Part shown: positions 46,388 through 57,371 of the stretch, in pieces
How the letters are laid out: each line of letters opens with the position of its first letter
Position numbering within the stretch: position 1 is the first letter of the stretch
Source of the DNA: Quercus robur
Lineage: Eukaryota > Streptophyta > Magnoliopsida > Fagales > Fagaceae
Length of the DNA stretch: 64,000 nt
Assembly: GCF_932294415.1 (NCBI RefSeq)
Contig: NC_065544.1
Location: forward strand, 18,947,351-19,011,350
Direction: 5' to 3'
Made by a program: the position numbers and the translations under genes
The notes under the pieces: model-generated
What the model was told of the DNA's origin: nothing
The model's database searches: none
Seen by the model: the letters and a program-made list of their open reading frames with translations, nothing else

Positions 46388-46640
46388 GTGATGGAAATCT
46401 CTCCATGTCGGCATTGATCATGGATCAATAAAGGGATGAGGTAAAGCAATAAGTTGCATTAATAATGGGGTAGCGGGAATGGAAATTTCATGATAATTGG
46501 GAATAACCACCTAAATTTTGCAAAATCATTTTCATTGATAACGTAATAAGAATGATTGGAATAATGTAGTATAAAGCTTTCTCAAAACATCTCACCATGA
46601 AACTACATTGTATATACTATAAGTAATAATAAGTTAGTGA

Positions 46641-46803
46641 TCACCGCGCACCCTTGGTGCGGTGGTTACTTCATAAGTATAAATGTTTGTAGGGTGTAGG
46701 GGGTAAGGGCCGGGGTTTAAGTCTCTAAGAGGGAGCTTCAAACACATATACACTTAGAGATTAGACTAGAGTAGAAATTCTATCTTGTATAAAAAAAAAT
46801 AAT
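46641..46803 (+). mobile_element. tRNA-derived SINE with 16-bp target duplication
   Basis: The head (caccgcgcacccttggtgcg) and a box-B-like GGGTTTAAGTCTC at about 46712 give an RNA polymerase III promoter layout. The tail is ttctatcttgtataaaaaaa. The 16-bp sequence AATAATAAGTTAGTGA flanks it at 46625-46640 and 46804-46819. Confidence 0.85.
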
Positions 46804-46819
46804 AATAATAAGTTAGTGA

Positions 46820-48140
46820 GTTCCAGTTAACTCAACTGACTTAGATTAGACTAGAGTAGTAGTTAACTCAATTGGTAAAATCTCTGTAGGTAATCACTAA
46901 CATCACGGCACAAGAGTAAAACATAAAGAGCCCATATGTTTATATAATCAATTCACATAACAAATTTCCAAATGGTTTTTAAATAACCAAGATTTCCACA
47001 AAATTCACAAGGTTTTCAAATATTTTCATTGTCAATAAGATTTTTTATCAATTTTCCAATAACACAACTCAAGATAAAACATCTTTAGAAATTGCAAATA
47101 ATGCAATAAATTCAAGAAATCCATTGTCAATGATTAAATCAAAGATTCTTTTCCATGTTAACAAATCATGCATTCCCCATATGCAATATCAAATGTAATG
47201 CACTTTCCCAAGGTTAAAACATAATGCACTTTCCCAAGGTTAAAACATGACACCTTTTTAGGAAAATAAAATTTCACAAATAATTTTTCAAAATACGTTT
47301 AACCCAAAAACAATATTACATGTAATAATGATTATTTTTCTAATACTCCATTAAGAAGACACTTACCTCATAGAGTCAACCGAATGTACCTTGAGTGAAC
47401 ATCACATAAGCAATCCAATTAAGTTACTAGCTCTATTGTCAAACCCCAATTTGGGATGGACTGGCATGCTAATATCAAGCTTGTGTCTGATATTAACACA
47501 AACCAACTACAAGGAGTATAATAAATTTAGATAAATTAAACAAGTTAACATGTTGATTGTTAAATTTAACACAATCATTCATTATTGATATGCTTAAAAT
47601 GAAGTTTCCTAAAAACAAAAAACCTTCAATCCCACGTGATAGGGAATATTTTCACCATCTCAAAATTTGTCTAACACCCTAGAGTTGTCAAGGGTTCATA
47701 GGTTTGTCACGTCTAAGAGCATCGTTAGGGACTAAGGGATCATCCGTCCTCCTATGTGTCTAGTGACTCCTAGAGCAATAGTTAGACACTTACCTGTCTG
47801 ACACATCATGTGACTGACGACTCCAACCTAACAGATGATCCTTTATACTTCGCTTCACACCGTTTGCGTGTCTTCCACTCAAGTGTCTCCATATGGAAAG
47901 AACTTGCATGCCACACCCAAAGATCCCACTACATATTCGTATCCTCCAAACATGAGAATTTAAGCTTGAGAATATAGGAACATTAACACCGTACTCTCCC
48001 ATAAGAAAAGAACCTACATTCACGGGATCTTGGTAAATTCTATATCACTATATAAGCACCAAGTCCTCTCTTCTCTAATACGTATAAAATTTCCTAACTT
48101 TCATACTTTGAGTTATTGGAGATTATTCAGTCACTGACTC
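46820..48140. other. No gene; possible old LTR sequence
   Basis: A scrap of the other SINE family is present at about 46822-46885. From about 47440 the DNA has an LTR-like style (short ACACCC, GTCACG, ATCCGTCC words) that runs into the Gypsy insertion at 48141 and seems to resume at 57947. This suggests that element 3 landed in an older LTR, but no ends could be defined. Confidence 0.35.
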
Positions 48141-48711
48141 TGATGGTGTCACAAATAATCCCCAAGTCCATAACTCGTCCATATGTCTCGTCCAAGGAAA
48201 GAAGCTACATATGGCGAACCTCGTCCATATATGGACGAGCAGTGTCTACGGAATCTACTTATCATTTACAAAGGATAAGCCTTCCAAGATGGTTTCGTCC
48301 ATCTTCCACTAAGGATGGACGAGCTCATCATAGAGGTCTCGTCCATCCTTACTAAGGACGGACGAGTCCATCGGCCCGTCCAACCCCTGGGTAACTTCCA
48401 CAGCGGTTATGGAAGTTACCCCCAACTCTCCGGACTCCTCGACATTGGGAACGGTTACCAAACAGATAACCGTTCCACACACACACACACACTATATAAG
48501 GCTTCTTTGATGAAAGGTGAGGAGAGACAATTTTCACTTTTGAGAAAATATTTCTTTGATACAGAGAGTTCAAAGTAACTAACTTGATCATCGGAGGATT
48601 TTTGGCCGGTCCCCACCGGTCCCTCTGATTCTGTGTTCTTTGTATTACAGGAGATCATCCAAATATCAACGTTCGAGTCTTGTCAACCCACTGATATCCA
48701 AGGAATCATCA
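48141..48711 (+). repeat. 5' LTR of Gypsy element 3
   Basis: 571 bp with TG...CA ends. The first 250 bp hold about eight copies of TCGTCCA or TGGACGA. An AC microsatellite (48476-48491) precedes the TATA box. Confidence 0.95.
48491..48500 (+). promoter_or_regulatory. LTR TATA box
   Basis: ACTATATAAGG lies just downstream of the AC repeat in the 5' LTR, about 220 bp before the LTR end. The same word is kept in the 3' LTR near 57727. This is the expected U3 promoter for gag-pol RNA. Confidence 0.7.
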
Positions 48712-48713
48712 GT

Positions 48714-48729
48714 TGGCGCCGTCTGTGGG
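48714..48729 (+). other. Primer-binding site of Gypsy element 3
   Basis: TGGCGCCGTCTGTGGG begins two bases after the LTR. Its first nine bases fit a tRNA-Asp-type site; the rest departs from it. Confidence 0.7.
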
Positions 48730-48771
48730 AACAGATTGTTTCACAGTTTGCTTCTCCGTGACAAAGGGTTG

Positions 48772-50070
48772 ATGGTTCGGACTAGATCAAGGGCTACTAG
48801 CCCAGGCCATCAGGGGAGCAGTAACCCGCATCGCGATCGCCAATCCGCGCCGGTCATGCAGTCATCTGCCCAACATGCACAATCTATGGCAGACGCTATG
48901 GCGGAGTTGACTCGCCAAAACCAATAATTACGAATGGAGATTAATATGAGGAGGCAAACACAAGAAGAACGTGAAGGAAGACAAACAGAGAGTCATGGTG
49001 GAAGAGAGAACACCGAAGTTGGAAGTCAGTTTAGAGGCACCACTTCACGAGCAGTACCATACTTGAAGGAAGAAATGGACCAAATGAAGAGAGTTATGGA
49101 GGAAATGAAGGAGAGTATGAAAAGGGCGAATCCGATAGAAGATTTGGTTCACAGGACTGATTCTCCCTTTACGGCTTCTATCAACGGTCACCCCCTACCA
49201 TCAAAGTTCAAGTTGCCTTCTCTGGATTCATATGATGGAACACGTGACCCGTTTGATCACATAGCCACTTTCAAGACCACCATGCATCTTCAAGGGGTGC
49301 CTGATGAGATAATGTGTAGAGCCTTTCCTACCACCCTTAAGGGTTCAGCGCGAGTTTGGTTTAGCAAAATACCTCCAAATTCGGTGAGTTCTTTTGAAGA
49401 GTTGAGTAAGTTATTTGTTAACAATTTCATTGGAGGACAAAGGCACAAGCGTTCCTCGTTCAGTTTGTTGACAATAGAGCAGGGAGAAAACGAGAGCCTT
49501 CGGTCATTTATCACCCGTTTTAACAGAGAAGCTCTCAGTGTAGATGAAGCAGATGATAAGCTCCTACTGGCAGCCTTCCACAACGGGGTGAATTCAGATT
49601 TGTTTATACACAAGCTCTATGAAAAAGAGGCCCAGTCCATGGCCGAACTCGTCCATTCGGCTCAGGATTTTATGAATGCAGAAGATGCAATCATTGCTAA
49701 GAAGAGGAAGAGGTCCGAGAGAATGGACGCAAATCCCAGTCGTCAGCACGAGCAAGGTACTCGTCCAAAGAAGGGACGGACGGAGGAAAGGAGAGACCGA
49801 GAAAGTAAGAAGCCAGGCCCTCCAGTACGGAACCAGCAGTATACCCCTTTAAACGCCCCGCTTGAGCAAGTCCTTATGCAAATCAAGGATGATCCTTCCC
49901 TGAAATGGCCGGAGAAAATGAAGGGTGATCCCAACAAGCGCAACAGGAACAAGTATTGTCGCTTCCACAGGGATCATGGTCATGACACAGACGAGTGTTT
50001 TGACTTAAAGCAACAAATTGAAAATCTCATAAGGCAAGGGAAGTTGAGGGGTTTCCTTGGACGAGACTAG
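48772..50070 (+). pseudogene. gag of Gypsy element 3, one internal stop
   Basis: It starts with ATG 48772 (MVRTRSRATSPG) and keeps one frame to a TAG at 50068-50070. A single TAA at 48925-48927 interrupts it in a glutamine/asparagine stretch. The Retrotrans_gag core runs about 49200-49690 (FKLPSLDSYDGTRDPFDH, LKGSARVWFSKIPPNS, FITRFNREALSVDEADD). It is followed by a basic linker and an unusual zinc-knuckle-like CRFHRDHGHDTDEC near 49955-49998. Its role is the particle core that packages element RNA. The frame after the TAG continues directly into protease. The homologous position in element 4 has no stop, so the TAG may be either a mutation or a read-through gag-pol boundary. Confidence 0.85.
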
Positions 50071-53000
50071 AGGGACGAGAAACAGAAGGGAAAGATGGAA
50101 GAATCATCGCGACCATCACTCGGGGAGATAAGAGTCATCATTGGGGGAAGTTCAACTGGCCAGTTGTCCAAGTCCAAGAAAGCATACCTGAAGGTAGTAC
50201 AGAGCGTCCAGCTTTCTGGACGATCACCAAGAGCAAGGTCTACGGACGAGCGGGCAATCACTTTCACGGACGAGGATGCTGACAGAATTCATCACCCTCA
50301 TGATGATGCCCTCGTCATCTCCTTACTAATTGCAAACTACACAACCAGAAGAGTGCTTGTGGACAACGGAAGCTCAGCAGACATTTTATATTATCCAGCT
50401 TTTCAGCAGATGAGATTAGGACGAGACCAGCTCCGTCCAGTGAACTCCCCCCTAGTAGGTTTTGGTGGGATGAAGGTGCAACCAGTGGGTACCATTTCCT
50501 TATCCGTGGTAGTGGGGGCATATCCACGACAAATCACCAGGGATGTAAACTTCCTTGTGGTAGATTGTCCATCCTCCTACAATGCCATCATTGGTAGACC
50601 AACTTTGAATAGTTGGAAAGCTGTTACCTCTACTTACCACTTATCAGTCAAGTTTCCAACAGAGCACGGGGTAGAACAGGTACAAGGTGACCAGCTAGCA
50701 GCAAGAGAATGTTACTTGGCCATGCTGGCCATGGATGAACAAGTTCAAGCAATGAATATTGAAGAAAAGAAGGTTGTAGCAGAGCCTACCAAAGCATTGG
50801 AAGATATTTCCTTGGATGAAAATAACCCTGAGAGATGTACCAGGGTTGGAGCAGATTTAGAAGAGAAGATTAAAAAAGATCTCGTCCAATTTTTGAAGAA
50901 AAACATCGATGTGTTTGCGTGGAGTCACGAGGATATGCCGGGTATAGACCCGAGTGTCATTACCCACCGTTTGAATGTATGTCCTTCCTCCAAGCCAGTG
51001 CGGCAAAAGAAGAGGGTGTTTGCCCCTGAGAGAGATAGCGCAATCAAGGACGAGGTCCAAAAGCTGATGGTAGCAAAGTTCATTCGGGAAGTGTACTACC
51101 CGGATTGGTTGGCCAATGTAGTAATGGTCAAAAAAGCAAATGGCAAGTGGAGAATGTGCGTGGACTTCACTGATCTGAACAAGGCTTGCCCCAAAGATAG
51201 TTATCCACTACCGCGCATTGACCAGTTAGTAGACTCAACTGCAGGCCACAAATTGCTTAGCTTCATGGATGCCTTTTCAGGATATAATCAGATAAGAATG
51301 GACGAGGCTGATCAAGAGAAGACATCTTTTGTCACCAGTCAGGGTTTATTCTGCTATAAGGTGATGCCATTTGGTTTAAAGAACGCAGGGGCGACATACC
51401 AGAGGTTGGTCAACCACATGTTCCATCCGCAGATTGGGCGGAATGTTGAAGTCTATGTAGATGACATGCTGGTGAAAAGTCAGGACGAGGGAAAGCATCT
51501 TGACGACCTGCAGGAGATATTTGAAACATTGAGGCAGTATCACATGAAGCTGAATCCAAGCAAGTGTGCCTTTGGAGTATCATCAGGAAAGTTCCTTGGC
51601 TTTGGAGTATCGAAGCGAATCCAGATAAAATTCAAGCAATATTGGACATGAAGCCACCGCAAAATACCAAGGAAATCCAATCCCTCACTGGACGAGTTGC
51701 TGCGCTTAACAGGTTTGTCTCTAAAGCTACTGATAAATGTTTGCCATTTTTTAAGGTTCTCAAAAAAGCATTCGAATGGACCGACGAGTGTTAGAGAGCT
51801 TTCGAAGATTTGAAGCTATACCTTACCATGGCACCGCTGCTGAGTCCATCAGTAGAAGGAGAGGAATTATATCTATACTTAGCGGTAACCCCGCATGCTG
51901 TGAGCTCAGCATTGATAAGAGAGGAAGATAAAGTGCAAAGACCTGTGTACTATACAAGCAAGGCATTGAAAGGAGCGGAAGGACGGTATCCGCAAATGGA
52001 GAAATTGGCCTTCGCAGTAATCACCGCTTCAAGGAAACTAAGGCATTATTTCCAAGCACATGTCATTAATGTCATGACGGATCATCCGCTCAAGAAGGCA
52101 ATGAATAGACTGAAAGCTGCAGGACGATTAATCCAGTGGGCTGTGGAGCTAAGTGAGTTCGATATCAAGTATCAACCAAGGCATGCCATAAAAGCTCAAG
52201 CCCTAGCAGATTTTATTGCGGAGTTTACCCCAAGTCATAGAGAGACAAAAGATAGTGAGAGATGGATCGTCCACGTGGATGGTTCGTCTACACGGCATGC
52301 AGGAGGAATTGGTGTGGTCTTGCAATCCCCAGAGGGAGATAAAATGAAACATAAAGTCCGTCTACAGTATCAAGCGACTAACAATGAAGTCGAATATGAA
52401 GCCCTCCTCAAAGGGCTAGAATTGGCAAAGTCCGTAGAAGCCAAGTCCATATGTGTCATGGGGGATTCCCAACTGATCATGGGGCAAGTGAATGAGACGT
52501 ATGAAGTGAAGGAAGAAAGAATGAAGAAATACCTTGGTAGAGTGATGTGCCTTGTGAAAAGGTTTGAAAAAGCTGACTTCGTTCAAATCCCAAGGGAGGA
52601 GAACGTGGAAGCTGATACTATAGCAAAAGAGGCCTCAGCAGATGAATCATTAGAGAAGTCAGATGAAGTTCAATATATGCCAAGTATCGATGTCCAGGAA
52701 GTACAGCAGGTGGATAACAGAGAAAATTGGATGACTCCCATTGTATCATACTTGAAGGATGGACGATTACCAGAAGAGAAAGACGAGGCCAGAAAGGTGA
52801 GGGTGAGATCAGCTAGATACGTCCTTATGAATGAAGTGCTATATAAGAGAGGTTTCTCTCAACCTTACCTTAGATGCTTAACTCCGGATGAAGCAAACTA
52901 CGTGCTGAGAGAAGTTCATGAAGGGGCATGTGGCAATCACTCAGGAGCCAGATCACTTGTCCACAAGGTCGTCCGTGCAGGGTATTACTGGCCGCACATG

Positions 53001-53963
53001 CAAGCTGATGCTAAAGCATACGTTAAGGTCTGCGACCAATGCCAGCGATTTAGCAACGTCCCCAGACAACCATCGGAATACCTCACCCCAATGGTGGCAC
53101 CGTGGCCCTTTGCACAATGGGGACTAGACATTTTGGGTCCCTTCCCTTTGGGAATAAGGCAGATGAAGTTTCTAGTGGTGGGCATTGATTACTTCACCAA
53201 ATGGGTGGAGGCAGAACCGTTGGCAAATATCACACAGCAGAATGTGAAAAACTTCGTCTGGAAGAACATTGTATGCAGATTTGGAGTGCCAAAGGTATTG
53301 GTGTCTGACAACGGACTACAATTTGACAATGCACTCTTCAAGGACTTTTGCTTACACTTTGGAATTCAGAACCATTACTCCTCCCCTGCACACCCCCAAG
53401 CCAACGGCCAGGCTGAAGTTGCAAACCGATCCTTGTTGAAAATCATCAAGACTCGGCTTGAGGGGGCAAAGGGAATATGGCCAGATGAATTACCAGGAGT
53501 TTTATGGGCATACAGGACCACAGTGAGGACCCCTACAGGGGAGACCCCTTTCAAGTTAGCCTATGGAAGCGATGCAGTCATACCTGCAGAAGTACATATG
53601 GCTAATCACAGGGTGATGATGTATCAAGACAAGGATAATGAGGACCAGCTTCGTCTGAACCTCGATCTAATAGACGAGGTAAGGGCAAACGCAGAACACA
53701 GGGCAGCAAAGTATAAGAACCTCATGGCTAGGCAGTATGATGCGATGGTGAAGCCTAGGCGTTTCAATATAGGAGATCTCGTCCTGAGAAAGGTCTCTTT
53801 GTCAACCAAGAACCCAGCACATGGGAAGTTGGGCCCAAACTGGGAAGGACCCTATAGAGTAATCAACTGTAAAAGGCAAGGATCCTACTACCTGGAGGCC
53901 CTGGACGGGAGAAAGTTGAAACATCCTTGGAATGTGGAGCACCTGAGGAGGTACTACCAGTAA
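50071..53963 (+). pseudogene. pol of Gypsy element 3 (PR, RT, RH, aRH, INT)
   Basis: Aspartic protease has LVDNGSSADILY near 50360. Reverse transcriptase runs 51090-51600 with FTDLNKACPKD, MPFGLKNAGATYQ and active-site YVDDMLVKS (51453-51480). Ty3-type RNase H lies 51810-52230 and archaeal-type RNase H 52260-52640 (HVDGSS, EVEYEALLKGLELA, VMGDSQL, ADTIAKEA). Integrase has H-x-H with CDQCQRF (52915-53050), then the catalytic D near 53127, D near 53310 (VSDNGLQF), E near 53413 (GQAEVANRS), and a GPY/F-type end (KLGPNWEGPYRV). There is no chromodomain. Breaks: a frame change near 51605, consistent with loss of 13 bases relative to element 4, and a TAG at 51792-51794. From 51810 to the end the frame is open for 717 residues. 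Confidence 0.92.
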
Positions 53964-54837
53964 GAGTGAACCTATGGACGAGACTGGGTCTTATCTGTCT
54001 ACTAGCGTACTACTATGAGTGATGCTATTTGATACTACTATGTTTGGTATTGTTTGTGTGTGAAGTTTGAAACTATGATTTACTTTTTATAGTTGTGTTG
54101 TGGTTATGGACGAAGTCATGAAGTATGTATTTATTAAATAAAAAGGCATCAGTGTGCATGTGCCTTGTCTGTAAACAATATTTATGTTATGTACAAAATG
54201 TTGTGTGAATTCTCCATGATATTGTCGTCCAATTCAATCCTCAAGAGGGTTGAAAGATCCAAGACGAACAAAATCTCTGGACGCAGAGATGTAACGTCTA
54301 AATTTTCTTGAATAAAAGGAAGAAACCACATCCATACTCGTCCAACTCATGGACGAGGTAGAGCCAACTGAAACAATCCAAATTCTGGACGAGAGAAAAA
54401 ATTGGCAAAATAAGTAGATGGTATGTAAAATTAGTTTGCAAGTCTTAAGACGAATCAAGCTAATTAAAAATACTACCTGCTAAGACGAGTTAGACTATAT
54501 GAAAAATATGTATTCTCGACATGGACGAGCTAGGAGTTAAAATAGCTTAGCAGCATCCGTCCATGCAAAGAAAATGAAATCACTCGTCCATGCAAAGAAA
54601 ATGAAATCATTTGTCCATGCAAAGAAAATAAAACTTCATTCAAAGGGTGGACATCCTACGTCCAAAAACCCTTGATTAGTTTGAAAAGCAGAAATAGTAT
54701 ACTTAAAAAACCCGTCCTAAAACCATGGACGAGTATAATGTATTCTTGTTACATAAAGAAGGTCCAAAAACAAAGGACCAAATACAAAGGTTACAAAAAG
54801 AAAGAAAAAGCAAAGTTACAAAGGTTAAAGTCTCGTC
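53964..54837. other. Spacer between pol and the antisense gene
   Basis: Non-coding on both strands. It contains about nine GACGAG/CTCGTC words, among them the near-palindromic pair at 54338-54358. The phrase tccatgcaaagaaaatgaaa is repeated around 54560-54630. Both genes would end transcription here, convergently. Confidence 0.6.
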
Positions 54838-57017
54838 CTAAGAAGGGGGAGCATTCTCAGCAGGCTCGTCCTGAGGAGGCTGAGTACTGGCGTTGTCTTC
54901 CACGTTGACGTCATCAGAGCCGGTCTGGAGGAGAGAGCTTGTGGCAGCAGCAAGGTTAAGCTTGATTGCGCTGAAGTCAACTTCAGGGAAGTTTTCAACA
55001 GCGTCCATTCTGAAATCTTCAAAACCAGCTGCATAATTGCGATCCAAAGTGTCTGTATACTCTTTGGACGACTTGAACTCAGCCACAGCGTCCTCTCTTG
55101 CCTTGGAAAGACGAGCATTCAACTCATTGTTCATCTTTTGTAAGTGATCAATGCGCGTTTCCTTCTCCAATGCATCCGTCCTTAGCTCCTCAATCAACTT
55201 GTTACGCTCTTTGACCTCGTCCTTAGCTTTTTCAGCAAACCCAGCCCATTTCTTACAGTCAGCGTTCACCTCCTGAATCCTTGTCTCCAACAAGACTCTC
55301 GTCTTGTCCAGCTCCGTTGCCTGTCTAGACGCTGCTATAAACTTTGACATGGCCTGTGAATAGACAGAACAACATAGAATGATTAAATGAGGAAAAGTTA
55401 ATAACTGAACAAGGACGAGTGATACTGGCATACCTTGAAGAGGTCATGGACGCCTGAATGCTCAAATTCCTTCAAGCCCATGTTATAGCACATGTTTATA
55501 TCCTCGTCCTTGACGGCTATCAGGAAACGTTCCTAAGCTAGGTCTTCATTTGCAATGATATTCATAGAAGGCTGGGACGAGCCAGGCATAGTAGATTTGG
55601 CCAAAGGAGTTCTAGGAGGAGTCTTGGACGGGGTGGACTCAACTGGAGTGGACGAGTCCACATCAACTATCTGGACGGCAGGCTGAGACTGGGGTGGTTT
55701 GGACTTGACCACCTTGGACGAGCCTTGTTTAACCCTTTTATCTCTTCGACTGGGGAGCCCTTCCAGGTCAATGTTCTTAGGCAAGAATTTTCTTTTGTCC
55801 CCAGCCGTTGGACGATCCTGGGCTTGACCCTCAGGACGTTTCCCCTCTCCTGCGATCTCCTTTCCTCGGTTCTCTTTCATTGTTGACATTCCTAGGACGA
55901 GATGAACAAATGAGGAATGTATACATAAAAAAGAAAAAGAAAGGGAGGTTTAGCTAAAAACTTACTTTTTCGCACAGTAACTTCGTGGGCTATAGCTTCG
56001 TCTGAAGGTTCAGGACCTAAACCCCACTTGGCTAGACGTCTAAGCGTGACAAGAGAATGGAAGCTCCTGTCTGTGTGTAGACGAGCCCTGTGGACGCGGT
56101 CATGGTGAAATTTGCTCAAGGACGGACGTTTGGCAGCTACAACACAATGAACAAACAAAGGTTAGAAATTGTAAATGTACCAAATAGGAGTAAGAATAAA
56201 AATAGACAGGGGGAAGGGACATACCTTCTGGACGAAGGTTCCCCAGGTCCCCAGTGTAAGGGGGAAAGGGATCCCTGCCAACGTCCACAGGGTTCCCTGC
56301 CCAGAAGCCTGAAATAAAAATGAACTCCGTCTTCCACTTCCTATCAGACGAAGCTAGGGACTTGATCAACCTACAATCATTCCCTCTAGCGGTAAACTGG
56401 TAAAAACCTTCAGATTGACTTATGGCAGAAGGTTTATAACAATAAAGGAACTCGTCCACTGTAAGAGGACGGTCCCTACCAAAAACTTCCCTCCACAAAA
56501 TTTGCATGGAAATAATTAATCTCCATGCGTTAGGATTGAATTGACAAACACCTAAACCTAACTTGACTAATAACTCTCTAGCAAAGGCATTTAAAGGAAA
56601 CCTAAGGCCACCTAGGAAGTAAGATTCGTAGACGCCTATTCCAAAACGGGGCTCACAACACCACTCTCCACGGACGAGCAGCCTAGGGTTAAACTCGTCC
56701 GGGATTTGATACCAGGATTTGAGACTACCTAACCTTTGCTCGTCCGTCTTAGAATGGACGCCTACAGCGCAACTAAAGACGGTCTCAACCTCGTCCGTAG
56801 GATTGGATGGAGAACCAGCTTGAGAGCCAAAAGCTCTCCTAAGCTGTTCTTGGACGACCTCAATAGGGAGCCCAGGGGCCCCAGAAGAGTAGTCCTCGTC
56901 CGTGCTTCCTCCATTCTCATCACTAGCACTGCTAGAGCTAGACCTATCACTAGTGTCCTCACAGAACTCGTCTATAGCCTTATTAAGGCTATCAGTAGAC
57001 GAGGAAGCAACAGACAT
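54838..57017 (-). pseudogene. Antisense four-exon gene of Gypsy element 3 (Transposase_28-like)
   Basis: Minus-strand exons are 57017-56225, 56136-55966, 55891-55434 and 55353-54838. Introns of 88, 74 and 80 bp all have GT and AG ends, with phases 1, 1 and 0. Joined reading is in frame for about 645 codons with one TAG, at 55533-55535. Exon 1: a serine/acidic N-terminus, then YESYFLGGLRFPLNAF, NAWRLIISMQILW, VDEFLYCYKPS and WKTEFIFISGFW, resembling the 'putative gypsy type transposon' (Transposase_28) family. Exon 3: basic and proline/serine-rich, with KRKF and RRDKRVK (possible nuclear signals). Exon 4: coiled coil (ETRIDHLQKMNNELNARLSK) and an acidic tail. The gene sits where Grande-type elements are known to carry a reverse gene. 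Molecular role is unknown. Confidence 0.85.
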
Positions 57018-57176
57018 CTCTAACAAGAAACTTAAACCTAAAGACGAGGAGAAGAAGAGTACCTGGCTCTAGACGGAAGAAGACTCTAGACGCAGAGAAC
57101 TCCTAGACGAGGCTCTAGACGATGGATGTCAAGGAGGAAAATTTCTGGAATGAGGAGGGTTATGGGAGGCATTCCA

Positions 57177-57186
57177 CTATTTATAG
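57177..57186 (-). promoter_or_regulatory. TATA box of the antisense gene
   Basis: The minus strand reads CCTATAAATAG, about 160 bp upstream of the antisense ATG at 57017. This puts a start site near 57150 and a short 5' untranslated leader. It lies outside the LTR, so the antisense gene appears to have its own promoter. Confidence 0.7.
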
Positions 57187-57230
57187 GATGCTGACCTGGG
57201 TAACTGAAACGACCCAACCAATACGGAAGC

Positions 57231-57299
57231 AACACGTGGCATCTACCTCGAAAAAATGAATCGACGGAATCAGTCTCCAATAATAAAATGACACGTGGT
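57231..57299 (-). promoter_or_regulatory. Two G-boxes upstream of the antisense TATA box
   Basis: CACGTG cores at 57233-57238 (AACACGTGGC) and 57292-57297 (GACACGTGG), both ABRE-like in their flanks, 45-120 bp upstream of the TATA box. The reversed CCAAT word ATTGG lies between the TATA box and the first G-box. The equivalent region of element 4 also has a CACGTG core. Confidence 0.55.
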
Positions 57300-57356
57300 G
57301 CAGTAATTATTAACCAATTGTGTCCTAGGACATTCAGCCCTTTGGACGACTCACAT

Positions 57357-57371
57357 GGACGAGGGGGCAAC
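57357..57371 (+). other. Polypurine tract of Gypsy element 3
   Basis: GACGAGGGGGCAAC lies directly before the 3' LTR: the purine tract for second-strand priming. It includes one of the GACGAG words. Confidence 0.8.
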
